A DNA stretch of 64,000 nucleotides from Diplolepis rosae (GCA_030998225.1 JAPYXD010000704.1:8060001-8124000), one strand, 5' to 3'. Shown: positions 41,446 through 51,707, counted from the first letter of the stretch. The notes: generated from the sequence alone by a model not told the origin. Numbers and translations: made by a program.

Positions 41446-42166
41446 AAATAATTTTTACCAGCGCATCGTGCGTAGAGGAGCGGGTCGGAATAGTTGGGAA
41501 CGGGTGTACCCTCGGACCGAAGTCCTACCCCAGTTCCCTGAGGCCCAACCTCCGCTTAGCCGGTCCCGGAATACACGGACAGACCGGACTCGCTCGAGGC
41601 AACACAGGCTCCGACACCTGTGTTCAATACGCACTACCTGATCAAGGTCCCGAAGGGGCTGGCTTCTGATCCCGCATGGCACACCACCTCGGCAGAGCTA
41701 GGCTCACAGCAGCCTCGCCTTCTCGTGGGCTGGGGAAGACACCACTCGGCGACGAAGCACTCCCAGTGGGGCGCCATACGGAAACAATCGTTTGGACTGC
41801 TCTTGGTCACAGACTGCGGAGGCCTTGCAGTGTCCCCCAGGAGATTCCATACACCAATTCGCTCTTAGCCTCTTTCAAGAGGGAGACCGTCTATAGGTTC
41901 TCCTCTCACATTCGAAGGACACATATCACAGTCATGCGGCGCTGACATTCGTTCAGTTCACTCATTCCTCACAAGCACTCTCAGACTCTCTCTCAGCGCC
42001 GCTACCTGGGGCATACATCCTTCTCCATGCATGGGTATGGACGCGTTTATAGCGTCCCCCACTCTCAACCTGGGATAGACCCGTTTATAGGGCACCCTTC
42101 ACGCAATGGGAAGATGCCCGTCTATAGAGCCCCCTGCATTTGTTCACCGATTCATCGGGACACTAC
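41446..42166 (-). promoter_or_regulatory. R1-clade 5' UTR with repeated CTATARACG motifs
   Basis: About 0.72 kb, shared with the copy at 53144-53860. On the element strand, CTATAGACGGGCA, CTATAAACGGGTC and CTATAAACGCGTC lie about 35-40 bp apart near the 5' end, with a fourth, CTATAGACGGTC, further in. R1-type elements use internal promoters, so these repeats are candidate promoter or factor-binding sites; that is inference. Antisense frames of 82 and 89 codons occur here in both copies and are treated as shadows. Confidence 0.5.
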
Positions 42167-42620
42167 TACCGAAGAATCCACATACAACCATGGTCGGTTA
42201 GTAATTATGCCTTTTTTTTATATTTTTGCACTGCTGGCGAGACGACACCAGGAAAGAAACCACCATTATCAGGAGTCCAGTAGTTGCTCCATCTACAACG
42301 GGCATCGTTAAAGTCGCCCCATCAGGCTTCAGAACCGACCGCAGCGCCATCTGTAGAGAACGCAACGGAAGGACGCCTCAACGGATTGATACATGCCCCA
42401 CTATAATTGCCGTTCACCCGAGCCGTAAGCGCGCTTGACGCCGCGCAGTCTTTGATTCGGCCAATCACAGTCCAGTTCCACCTGCAGTGTCTTCTCTTAT
42501 TGGACGATGAAGAGGATTGAACATCGAACCTGCCAGTTCCTGATCGCTGTGGGACTGTTTACTGTCATTCTTGCTTCACATCACTCCCATTGGTTAACAA
42601 TTGAGATGGTTCCACTTCCA
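42167..42620. other. Unassigned flank of the R1-clade element
   Basis: Moderately GC-rich with no recognised gene. Frames near 42226-42438 overlap without motifs. It could be part of the LTR-like region that follows. Confidence 0.3.
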
Positions 42621-42624
42621 ACAT

Positions 42625-44316
42625 GTAGATGTTAAAACTTAGGGACACTCCCCACTATTGTCCAAGACTTCTAGAATTTACGGATGAGGATAAAAGTGGA
42701 GGCACAGACCCGTTCTACGGTAATATTACAGACACGAGACCGTAATAGGTTTAAATACTAGTGGAGATGTTACGGCAGACAAGCACCAAGTCCGAGGTCT
42801 AAGGCAAGTTCCGGACGAAGACGTAATGTACTGTCCAAACCTGGCCGAGACCCTTGGCAAGTTCCGGGTGAGACTGGGATCCAATATTCAATCGTGGATA
42901 CTAATTGGACGCGGCCTGATAAAATGTAAGCAGGCGCGTTAGTTTTACCATTGGTTAAAAAGAGACACAACCATGGTTAGGAAGAGACGGAGTCAGAGAG
43001 TGTGAAATAACGTCCTATGTACGTATAGGTATGATAGACACGAGTGTAGCGCTGCCCAAGACTCCTACCAGTAACGGATGAGGACAGCGTCTACTCCAAT
43101 GCGGAATAATAAATAATTACAAGTGGACAAAGAATAATTGACCAATGGGAGAAGAGCGATAGATATGAAGCGCCCACAGTAGACACGAGGATGTGGCTTA
43201 AGGGTGCGTTGGGAATAAGTGCCGGAAGAGGAGACGATTCATTCTGGTAAGCGTTGCGAGAGCGAAGAGGCAGAGAATAAATATTGTTGGACTGATTAGA
43301 GTTTGAACTGGATTGAAGGATAAAACAAGGACCTAAATTTCACTAAAGGCAATCCGTGGCATTTCAGCTTCAACAGTGTGGGAATTTTACAAGCGACGGA
43401 AAGGTGGTCAAGGTAAGAATCTTGTGACAAAGTTAGTTCGCTCGGGGCAGGCTTGTAGGTTAATGGCGGCAAAGAGTCAGCCACGTGTTTAAAGTCGAGC
43501 TCCCCGACAGTGCCATACTGGGTAACGGATTCGTTATATATAAGAAAATTTGTAATCAGTGCGTGGGAGTTCCTATGTATATTTATCGATTCTTATTTGT
43601 ATGTTAACTTGGCTAAAAGTGGGCTGGGAGGCTTTCCAATCCTCTCCAACGCCATAATAATAGTGTTTATTCGGAAAGCGGATCGAATGCAAGAGGGATG
43701 TATACGTGTAATTAAATTGTCGTAGGCCGTCGCGATAATTATTGTTACGTGGTGTGGGTCATGCTAATTTATGTTAGGTCGTAGAGTTGCGCTTGTTGTT
43801 CGCGAAAGTTGTCAGGCATCTTAGATTTGTTATCCATTAATGTAGACTTTAGAATAAAGCACAATTAAGTTTTCCATTTTATATGCTGGTTGTATTAATT
43901 TATTTTCGTGGACTGATTTCAGCAGATTTGAACGAACCACGCGCTCTACCTTCAACCCAGTAGGTGGGGGCTGAGCTAGCATAGTCATTTGTGGCACGTG
44001 GATTCCGGTGTTACGGGCTAAGGGCTAAGATTTGGTTCGAACTGTTTAATTTGGGGGTTATAATATTCTTTTTTGTAGTTTTTTTGTTTTTGAGAGATAT
44101 CAGAGTTGATCCAACCAAGGTCTGGCGCCCGCGGTATAATTTTTATTGAATATCGAACTCCTTGGAGGCGAAAGGTTAGGATACCTTTCGACAGAATTTT
44201 TTTTGAGTATCGAACTCTATAGGAGAAACAGGTCACCTTGCCTGTTGATTCCGAGTTTGCTCGAAGGCGTAACACCGAAGAGTGAGTTGCCTGGGTAAGA
44301 AAATTACAACGTCACA
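42625..44316 (+). repeat. Putative 5' LTR (3' end well defined)
   Basis: The right end is fixed by the primer binding site at 44319 and by a CA dinucleotide at 44315-44316 (GTCACA). An AATAAA at about 43853, followed within ~60 bp by a T-rich stretch, suits an LTR polyadenylation site. The left end is uncertain: a TGT near 42629 is only a guess. Internal repetition (ACGGATGAGGA at about 42679 and 43076; GCAAGTTCCGG twice near 42803-42865) is seen. No coding. Confidence 0.4.
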
Positions 44317-44842
44317 AATGGCGCCCAACGTGGGGCAGTCATAAAAATATCAGTCGCTTAGTAGAATATAAGTTTTTGTTATTTCCTGAAGACAGGAAAA
44401 CTGAAAAATCAATTCGAACCAATAAAGACATTTTTGGAGAAAATCAAATCGGAATTTTTTTTGTATACATTGAGTACTGAAAAATTAAGGCAGGTTAATT
44501 GAATTAATCTCATTATTATTGCGATACGGGATATACGTAATTAAGATTCTATTTTATTGTTGAACAGATTGTAGGTAGCATAGAATAAAATAAGTTAAGA
44601 AATAAAATAAGGTCGGAGTACGCTTTCTAACCTCATTACTTTTTTTTGGGAATTTGCTTAGGGTTGAGACCAGCCAAGAACCCTTATAATTATTTAGTTA
44701 TTTTAGTTATTAGGACTTAGAATTTTTTTTGAGTATCGAACCCTATAGGAGAAACAGGTCACCTTGCCTGTTGATTCCGAGTTTGCTCGAAGGCGTAACA
44801 CCGATGAGTGAGTTGCTCAGGTAAGAAAATTGCCACGTCACA
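44193..44842 (+). mobile_element. Collapsed LTR retroelement: LTR end - PBS - short interior - LTR end
   Basis: The 124-bp segment 44193-44316 (from AGAATTTTTTTTGAGTATCG to GTCACA) is repeated at 44719-44842 with only a few differences, including GGTCACCTTGCCTGTTGATT. Only about 380 bp of AT-rich interior, without gag or pol, separates the PBS from the second copy. The rest of the second LTR upstream of 44719 is missing. An internal deletion has therefore removed the coding region and most of the 3' LTR. Confidence 0.6.
44319..44336 (+). promoter_or_regulatory. Primer binding site complementary to tRNA-Lys 3' end
   Basis: TGGCGCCCAACGTGGGGC follows the LTR end GTCACA after a two-base spacer. 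Its reverse complement, GCCCCACGTTGGGCGCCA, matches the 3' end of insect tRNA-Lys(CUU) as I remember it. This marks a reverse-transcribing LTR element on the plus strand. Confidence 0.75.
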
Positions 44843-44866
44843 GTCTTGAGGAAGATAAGAGATACA

Positions 44867-45370
44867 ATATGAACATGCTGGTCGTAAAGGGGCGTCTTTA
44901 CAGCTGCTCCACAGGGGCTCGAAGTACTACTTTAGTGCCTGTTTTGCATAAAAAAAATTCAATCAGCAAAACTTTCTTTCATTCAAAAACATTGTTTTTT
45001 TGACCGTATATCAAAGAAATGTTCCTTTGATACAAAGAAAAAATTTCTTGGGTACAGAGTTTTGGTTTTAACAATGCATATTTATAACTTTAGTTATATG
45101 AGAAGATAGTATATAAAGCAATAACGAAATATCAATAATATGTATGAATATAGTAGGTACATGACCACTAGTCATGTCGAAAACGTAGGCTGCGTGCCAA
45201 CGACGCACATTGGACAAATGTAACTCATATTGTCACAGCTGTTCAGCAGACGCAAGGAACAAAAGTAGGATCTAAAGGACGAAAATAGATAGAACATGAA
45301 AACGCCGGTTATAAATAAGCGACCTTACAACCGCTCTGCAGGGATTCGAAGTACATCTTCAGCGCTTTTT
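44867..45370. repeat. Diverged ~80-bp repeat pair
   Basis: ATGAACATGCTGGTCGTAAA through GCTCGAAGTACTACTTTAG (from about 44875) is matched by ATGAAAACGCCGGTTATAAA through ATTCGAAGTACATCTTCAG (from about 45294). The second copy is preceded by the repeat shared with 36.55 kb. Non-coding. Confidence 0.5.
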
Positions 45371-45512
45371 TGTGGTCAAGTCATTTTTTAATAAACATAT
45401 TTTCAGAAGCCTTCTCTCAGCTATTTTTATTGTAATATTATCAATATATTGCAATGCCTTTCTTTATAGAGTCCGGTTGCTCAATTGAAATTCAAATGAA
45501 GATGATAATTAC

Positions 45513-45570
45513 CTTCAGAGTTAGCGGCAGCCAATAGCGAAGTAAGTATTATAGCAATTATGCTCTTCAT
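45513..45570 (-). CDS. Candidate signal-peptide exon of a secreted protein
   Basis: From ATG 45568-45570 the minus strand reads MKSIIAIILTSLLAAANSE, a textbook secretory signal (charged start, hydrophobic core, AAANS cleavage region). It ends at AAG/GTAATT, a good splice donor. Upstream, TTTAAAAA (about 45621) and an arthropod-initiator-like CACAGT about 30 bp further on make a plausible TATA promoter. The next exon should lie at lower coordinates. A TTTTCGTCCTTTAG acceptor near 45270 exists but gives only nine codons inside a repeat. Too short for homology, and could be chance. Confidence 0.3.
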
Positions 45571-45634
45571 ACTTGCAGATTATACAAACTGTGATGAATT
45601 CTACTGCTAGCATTGGTTTTTAAAGCACTTTAAG

Positions 45635-46480
45635 TACACTGCAATAAATGTAGCCATCTGAAGACATCTCTTTCTATCCATTCTCTAGTTGACGAAGATG
45701 GAAATTTGATTTTTCATCTAAAGCAAATTTAGATAAATATCCTATTACTTCTGGTTGTTTCCAACGTCAATGCAAACACTGAAAAATTGTGTTAGCAAAT
45801 AAAAATCAAATAAACAGATAACATTATATGAGTTAGATTTTAGCTTTATTTCAGAATAGCTATTTGTCCCATGACACGTGCAATACGCTCGAAATTCGGC
45901 AAAAGTATTGTCCACAGATAAAAAGCGGGAGGAAAAAAAGAGATGTCAAATTAAAAAATAGAAAATACCATTAAATCAACCTGGCAAACGTCGGCATTTT
46001 TTGCCGATATAATTAATATATCCAATTATTAATTTAAGTAAGAATTGATGAAAATTTAATTCATCATCGTGCCCAAATTCTATGTTTTTTTAAACTTAAC
46101 TCGACGATTCTAGCTCAATAACTGGTTAAATGCTTTGAAATTTTTACAGTATGTTCAGAATACATGCGTAATACCTTGAAAGTTGATAAAAAATATAAGA
46201 ATTGCATTTTTTTACTTATATTTAATAACAAATAGTGCACTGAGAGACTTTTCGTTATCAAGGGGCAAAGTTGATATTTTCGTTTGTATAAATGGAATAT
46301 ATGTTTTACTATCTGTTATAAAACCGACGAGAATTTGAAATTCACTATATTAAAGTTACGAAGCGAATTTAAAGTGGTGTTAATACATTTTATTCGAAAG
46401 ACTGAAAGAATCTTTTCAAATTTTCAAACAAAGAATATGGGAATCTGAAAACCACTATATGAAAAATCACTCACTCCACC
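45635..46480. other. AT-rich stretch, nothing recognised
   Basis: No supported gene, RNA or repeat. Confidence 0.4.
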
Positions 46481-46491
46481 AAAAGGTTTGA

Positions 46492-46549
46492 CCTTTAGAA
46501 GTGACGGCTTCAGAAAAGGAATTCTTGAGTCTTTTTCTGATGCGACATT
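46492..46549 (-). CDS. Candidate small internal exon
   Basis: Bounded by TGTGTTTCAG acceptor and AAAG/GTCAAA donor on the minus strand, it reads NVASEKDSRIPFLKPSLLK. It begins with the same tttcag/AAT junction as the larger candidate exon at 46699-46854. Whether the two belong to one gene is unproven; no family recognised. Confidence 0.2.
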
Positions 46550-46698
46550 CTGAAACACATACACAAATATTATTATCATACCTTATTTATGTTCACATAT
46601 TTAAGTACGCAATAATACACTATTTGATAATAACATACTTGAATTAACTTTCAGAATCGCTTTTTGGGTTCGAACCCTCTAACCCTACCTATATTTAC

Positions 46699-46854
46699 AT
46701 AACTAAACGCATGTCTAACGCCCAAAGCCTCTCGGCTATTCTCGCTTGCCATATTCCGAAAGAAATATCGCTTATAAGCCACTACTGAGTTGGGCAGACT
46801 TGGATTGAGTCTACGAAGCTGATCGGAAATTATCGGAAGCACTCGTACGGCATT
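46699..46854 (-). CDS. Candidate 156-bp host exon
   Basis: Acceptor TTCGTTTCAG and donor TAT/GTAAAT enclose exactly 52 codons in phase 0: NAVRVLPIISDQLRRLNPSL, ... VVAYKRYFFRNMASENSREA, ... ending HAFSY. The amino-acid composition is balanced and the frame stays open well outside the exon. The adjacent sequence is far more AT-rich. No domain recognised. It could be part of a gene running minus-ward through 46492-46549. Confidence 0.3.
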
Positions 46855-46939
46855 CTGAAACGAATTATACGAAAAACCGAGAATAAGCATTTTGATTTTT
46901 GCCGCGCGTCGCCAGGTTTCTAGCAAGTTCATATTCATA

Positions 46940-47997
46940 ATATGAATTTGTCAAACATGCTTTCCAAAATCTGATATTCATTATTCATGTTATTCAAATT
47001 ATTTTTAGACAACTTAGTAATCATAATATCATTTTCTCGTACTTTCAATTTCTCGAATAGAGATTTTAGTTCCTGTTTTCTGCTCTTTCTATTTCAGTGA
47101 ATATCAAATTTCAGAGTCTGTCGTCTCTACTTTTCAACCCTTAACGAGATGATGCTGTCTGTAAGGGCTGTAAATACTCCGAGATACGAATGTCGACGGA
47201 ACTGGAGGCACTGGCGAATAAGGAGAATAAAAATATTCAGAAAAATAAAGAACCCACAGGAGGAGCGCGTGACGAAAAAAAAACATGAAAATACTCTCGC
47301 ATTCGTAAACGATGGCAGTGAAACTGTCGGGTCAGCATTTTCTGCTGTTGGATTAAAAGGATCGGCTCAGTTCTGTGTCCCCGAGAGTAATAAGAGTCAG
47401 CATCTTTTTCTGGGAAATATTTCACGTCATTACACCCCATTTCCTCACAATTAAGATTTGAAATTTTCGCATTTCACATTTTCCTTTAGCAGTGTCGCGA
47501 TTCACTTTCCGGCTCCTTACTACTGTTCCCAAACAAACTGTTTTCCTCATTAACTCATATGTGCCAATAATGATGAAAGTTGTCTAAGTCATATATTTCT
47601 TGCTTACAGATATTTAATAGATTGCATTTGAATAATTTAAATTTTTTTTCACATTATGCGACATTTTAATTCATAATTTTATTAGTCTTGATTAATAGAA
47701 ATTTATTATGAATATGAAATTTTTTGCGAATTTCATACGAAAATGTTGTTTTTAAAGTTTGAACTGACTTAGACCATTTTCAAAATTAAGTGAATGTCCT
47801 ATAAATGACTTGAAGCAATAAAGAACTATGAGTTTTATTTGAAAAAATAACTTTAATGAAATAATTCATGAACATTTATCAATTATTTTTAAAAAGTAAT
47901 GCATTTTTATCATTTCGAATTTTTAAGATTCTTAAAATACCGGAAAGACCAACTGAATTATATCGTTAGATAAACCGCAATGAATTGTCGTTTCTGT
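46940..47997. other. Unassigned stretch
   Basis: The 101-codon plus-strand frame at 47149-47454 is basic at first and then Ser/Gly-rich. No motif, splice support or homology that I recognise; left uncalled. Confidence 0.35.
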
Positions 47998-48136
47998 GGT
48001 AGGTATACATTGTACCATAGTTTTAGTTGCCCAAAGTTTCAATTGCCCATAAACTCACCAAAAGTCACTACATTTGAAAAGCAGTGTTAGACGAAGATTA
48101 TGAAAGGAATGGGTTGGCAAAAATTGCGAGTATATA

Positions 48137-49174
48137 TCAATCTCCCATAAGATCAATACATTTGGTCCAACGGTCTTCCAACTTGTTTATCCAATCATGG
48201 AAGTGACTTTCTGCAAGGCCTGCAAAATACTCCTCTACGACGGCTATAACCTCTTCGTTTGATGAAAAATGCTTCCCACGAAGGAATTTCTTGAGATGTG
48301 GGAACAGCCAGAAGTCAGAGGGAGCTAAATCAGGCGAATAAGGTGGATGCTGCAACAATTCGTACTTTAATTCAGTTATGTTAGTGATGGTTTTTTGAGC
48401 TGTGTGAGCGGGTGCATTGTCTTGATGAAAAAAGAGTTTTTTCTTCTGCAAACCGGGTCTTTTTTCACGAATTTTTGCATCCAATTGATCCAAAAGGTTA
48501 GAATAATATTTAGAATTTATTGTTTTGCCAGTTTGGAGATAATACACCAAAAAAATCCCTTTCGCATCCTAAAAAACTGATGCTAACACCTTCTTCGCCG
48601 ATTTCTGGACACGAACTCGCTTCGGTGCCGAAGTGCCTGGTTCACACCACTCCTTAGCCTCTTGTTTTAATTCAGGATCATGATGGAAGACCCAAGTCTC
48701 ATCCATAGTGATGAATCGACGCAAAAAGTCCTTTTTATCCTTTCGAAAACGCTCCAAATGTTGCTCAGAATGTCGCATACGAACGTTTTTTTGTTCCATT
48801 GTCAGCGAATGCGGCACCTATTGTGCACAGAGCTTTCTTAAACCCAAAACTTCACGTAAAATATGACTCACACTGCCTAATGAGATGTCTAGGGCCTCTG
48901 CTAAATCTCTCTCGGTCAATCGACGTTCTTCTAAAACCATATCCTGTACTTTTGCTATGAATGCTGGTGTTGATGCACTTTTTGGACGTCCTGAGCGTGG
49001 ATCGTCTTCAACGCTTTTTCGACCACGTCTAAACTCTAAAACCCATCGATGCACAGTTGGAAATGAAAGAGCAGCTTCCTTTAACACTTTCACCATTTTT
49101 GTATGAATTTCCGTTGCTGATAAACCTTCCAAAACAAAGAATTTTATCACTGCACGAAATTCGGTTTTTTCCAT
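48137..49174 (-). pseudogene. Full-length mariner transposase with two nonsense codons
   Basis: 346 codons in a single frame from Met 49172-49174 (MEKTEFRAVIKFFVLEG) to TGA at 48137. Stops lie at 48818-48820 (after LRKLCAQ) and 48569-48571 (after KKVLASVF). HTH: SATEIHTKMVKVLKE, TERDLAEALDISLGSVSHIL. D1 ITMDETWVFHHDPE, D2 FFHQDNAPAHTAQ and D3 DLAPSDFWLF have 34 residues between D2 and D3. All catalytic residues are conserved; only the two stops disable it. It retains the typical WVPHSL-like linker and a C-terminus ending DLMGD. Confidence 0.9.
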
Positions 49175-49257
49175 TGTACAAAAATACACTGACACGTCAA
49201 CTTCAAATGGCTTGTAAACAAACAATGAATTGACAGAGTGGAATGACACTTTCGGTA

Positions 49258-49726
49258 CACTGGGAAAAAAAAACCGTCAGGTTATCCGGAAATTCCCGTT
49301 GCATTGACGGGAAGGAGCATCGGCGCCTTTACAACGTTAGGTTAACGTGCTGCCACCGTCAATGTAGCGTTGAAAACTCACGTTAATCCAACTATGTCAG
49401 CCCCGTTAATTCACCGGGAATGTTAACGCTGGAACGCCGTGTAATTTAAAAATATTACACGATGACGCAATTTCATATCCATAATGAAATTGGCAGTGCT
49501 TTGCTTTTAAATTCCAATATACCTATAATTAGGAAAACAAAAGAACTGAAAAGAACAATCGCGAGTATTGCCACAGCTGATCATTTGTGAGTGATTTAAC
49601 GTTGGCTCTACCGTCAGTGCAACGTTGACTAGCACCGGCGATTCAACGGGAGAGCAACGCTACGCCAACGTGAAATTGGCGACGGGACTCCTTCCCGTTG
49701 ATTTTATCATGTTTTTTTTCCCAGTG
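49258..49726. mobile_element. 469-bp MITE, CACTGGGAAAAAAA TIRs, TA duplication
   Basis: CACTGGGAAAAAAAAACC at the left and TTTTTTTTCCCAGTG at the right are flanked by TA (49256-49257, 49727-49728). The interior is unusually rich in AACGTT/CCGTTA/CAACGGGA words with inverted symmetry (for example CCCGTTGCATTGACGGG and CCGTTAATTCACCGGG). No frame. Inserted in the mariner's 5' region. Confidence 0.85.
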
Positions 49727-50011
49727 TATGTTCATATGAAAGATAAAATCTTAAAATGGCGTAGAAATTTTGGTTCTTCTACTGCTCTATAGATGTCGCT
49801 TTCAAAACTTTTTGAACAACCTAGTAGGCGGTAGAGAGCGCCTAAGGGAAATGTACAGCAATCCTGCATCTTGCAATCCTCGCAATTTTTGCCAACACAT
49901 TCCTTTCATAATCTTCGTCTAACACTGCTTTTCAAATATAGTGACTTTAGGTGATTTTATGGTCAATTGAAACTTTGGGCAACTAAAAATATGGTACAAT
50001 GTATACCTACC

Positions 50012-50590
50012 GTTTCTGTTATTATTTGGTTGTCATTTATCGGCTTATTGCGTAGTTCAGGAACACGTCACAGAGGACCTTGCGCCATTTTCAAATTATA
50101 TTTATATAATTTCTTTAAATTTTTGACTTAGACCACTTTCATAATTAACACTAAAAAAAAACTTACAACCACTATCTTAAGGTTCATTTTTGACGATATC
50201 GTAAAGATTACATTGAATAAATGTTTTTCAAAATAATGTTATGTGAAATAACTGATAAACTCATTTTTTCAAAATTTCCACTTAGACCACTTTCATAGTT
50301 ATGGGTACATATCTATAACCTTTATGTTTTATTGTTCGTCAAAAAATATTGTCAGCTGACAGCTTATCAAATTTAGGAAACATCACAGTCTTTTCGAAGC
50401 CATTTATCTAGGTTATCATCCTATGATTATAAAGTATATTATATACATTTATATTATGAAGTACGGAAAAATAAAAATAAAATAGAACTGGGAAAATAAA
50501 TTTAAAAGGTTAAAAATATATAATTGTAGAAAGCGCAAGGTATATGTAGGTGGAAATAATGTTGGAGAGATCTTGTGATGCGTTAATTTT
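50012..50590. other. AT-rich stretch, nothing recognised
   Basis: If the exon at 50598-50684 is real, this would include its 3' UTR on the minus strand. No other feature. Confidence 0.35.
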
Positions 50591-50597
50591 TCCTCGA

Positions 50598-50684
50598 TTA
50601 GTTAATCAGCTGCAGTTGACGTTCTACTTCGATGAGATGCCTTTGTTCAAAAACGTTTTGCACAAGGTTCACATCCAGAGGTTC
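50598..50684 (-). CDS. Candidate terminal exon of a host gene
   Basis: A strong acceptor on the minus strand, GGTCCTCTCTTTTCCAG, precedes 28 codons, EPLDVNLVQNVFEQRHLIEV then ERQLQLIN, ending at TAA (50598-50600). The reading is helical and charged, as in a protein C-terminus. The local base composition is higher in GC than its surroundings. The gene would continue at higher coordinates. The 51.7-51.84 kb frame is the nearest candidate, but its donor phase does not join this frame directly. Confidence 0.35.
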   Translation of the reverse strand, partial: EPLDVNLVQNVFEQRHLIEVERQLQLIN

Positions 50685-51299
50685 CTGGAAAAGAGAGGAC
50701 CAATGGTAAACTAACAAAGCTGTTGGCACAATGCTTACCCACATCAAAGCATCACGCTATAACGTAATGACGAGTGACAAGGTATTCAAACGAAATCCTC
50801 TTTAGTAGATGGATAGTTAGAACGACCAAGTGTTGCGAAGAGCGTTACTTCTGGCCAAAGCTCGCTCCATTTCTTCTTTAGGGACAAAACTTAAATTCCA
50901 GCCCTTATTTCATTTTGGACAATTTTTAAATGAAAACATTTAAACCTCATGGAATAACCGTCGATTCTAAAATGAATTTTCAATAATTAGATATTTTAAT
51001 TCTAAAAAGCCTGTTTGCTACTTTATAATGTGGATAGCAATTGCAATTACATTCTTTAAATACTTTATTAAATGAAAAAATATAAGAAACCTTTTTTTTT
51101 AAAGAAAAGGTTTGATGAGCACTGTAAAAAAATGTAAGGGAAGTTTTTGATCAAAACGTAATGTAATTTTACAACAAATGATGTATTGTAATTGCGCAAC
51201 TGATGGTTGCATCGCTTCACAGAAAATTTACAACACTTATATTTTAATTTCGAAAAATTACTTTATAAGTACTGTAAATCCACTTCAAAATAGCTAAAC

Positions 51300-51460
51300 T
51301 ATAATTTCACATTAATCTTTGGTGGTGAAATTCCATTAAAGCATTGTAGAATGACAAAAAATGTTAACAATGTGGTGACAAATATTAGCAAATAGGTAGA
51401 AAATTTGTCCAGGCAGTGTTCATTTTTAGATTCACTGTTTTTTTGCGGACACATATATCT
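51300..51460 (-). CDS. Possible short membrane-anchored exon/ORF
   Basis: Within a 98-codon minus-strand frame (51299-51595), the part from MCPQKNSESKNEHC onward contains one predicted membrane segment, STYLLIFVTTLLTFFVILQC, then a short tail ending INVKL. AT-rich codons and no homology; may be chance. Confidence 0.15.
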
Positions 51461-51707
51461 TGCAAACGTTAAGGTTTTTTTTAAGATAAAATTGTCAAAT
51501 ATACTATATTTTCTAGAATTAAATTTGTATGAATGTAACGCGTGGAGAAAAGTGATTGTCAGTGCTTGGTAAGTGCGAGAAAAAGGCAATTTCACAAAGG
51601 AAATAAATAATCACTAAGAGTTGTCAGAGGTGACGAATGAAATGGAATTACTGTCGTTTGGTTCAAATAAACAGCCGCAATTTTCTTCATGGATGACGGA
51701 ATCTCAC

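Larger units (their letters stand above)
36716..42166 (-). mobile_element. Near-complete R1-clade non-LTR retrotransposon
   Basis: Order on the minus strand: 5' UTR (42166-41446), ORF1 (41445-40124), overlapping ORF2 (40232-37189), 3' UTR (37188-36744) and a poly(A) tail (poly-T of about 28 on the plus strand, 36716-36743). The 5' limit is inferred from where homology with the copy at 53144 begins. Two single-base lesions separate it from full coding capacity. No 28S rDNA is recognisable at either side, so this is a non-rDNA relative of R1. Confidence 0.9.
48132..49825 (-). mobile_element. Mariner (DD34D) carrying a MITE in its 5' region
   Basis: The 5' end near 49825 reads, on the minus strand, TAGGTTGTTCAAAAAGTTTTG, a mariner-type terminus. 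The 3' end near 48132 lacks a recognisable partner TIR, so the element may be 3'-truncated just after its stop codon. The 469-bp insertion at 49258-49726 lies between the TIR and the transposase start. Confidence 0.75.
47998..50011. mobile_element. Fold-back MITE (arms ~134 bp) hosting a mariner and a second MITE
   Basis: Arms 47998-48131 and 49876-50011 are inverted copies beginning GGTAGGTATACATTGTACCA and running through TTGCCCAAAGTTTCAATTG and GGCAAAAATTGCGAG. The 1.74-kb interior is a mariner, which itself contains a TA-flanked MITE. The original element was therefore only about 0.3 kb. Confidence 0.85.

Noticed and set aside
41620..41945. Antisense 82- and 89-codon frames in the R1-clade 5' UTR, also present in the copy at 53365-53690
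   Set aside because: Conservation is explained by the high nucleotide identity of the two copies; no start context, domain or transcript evidence.
46660..46690. GGGTTCGAACCCT, resembling a tRNA B box
   Set aside because: No A box, no acceptor or anticodon stem at the right distance on either strand; the word is simply palindromic.
47149..47454. 101-codon plus-strand frame as a host gene
   Set aside because: No recognisable domain, no splice sites of quality, unusual composition shift inside the frame; left unassigned.
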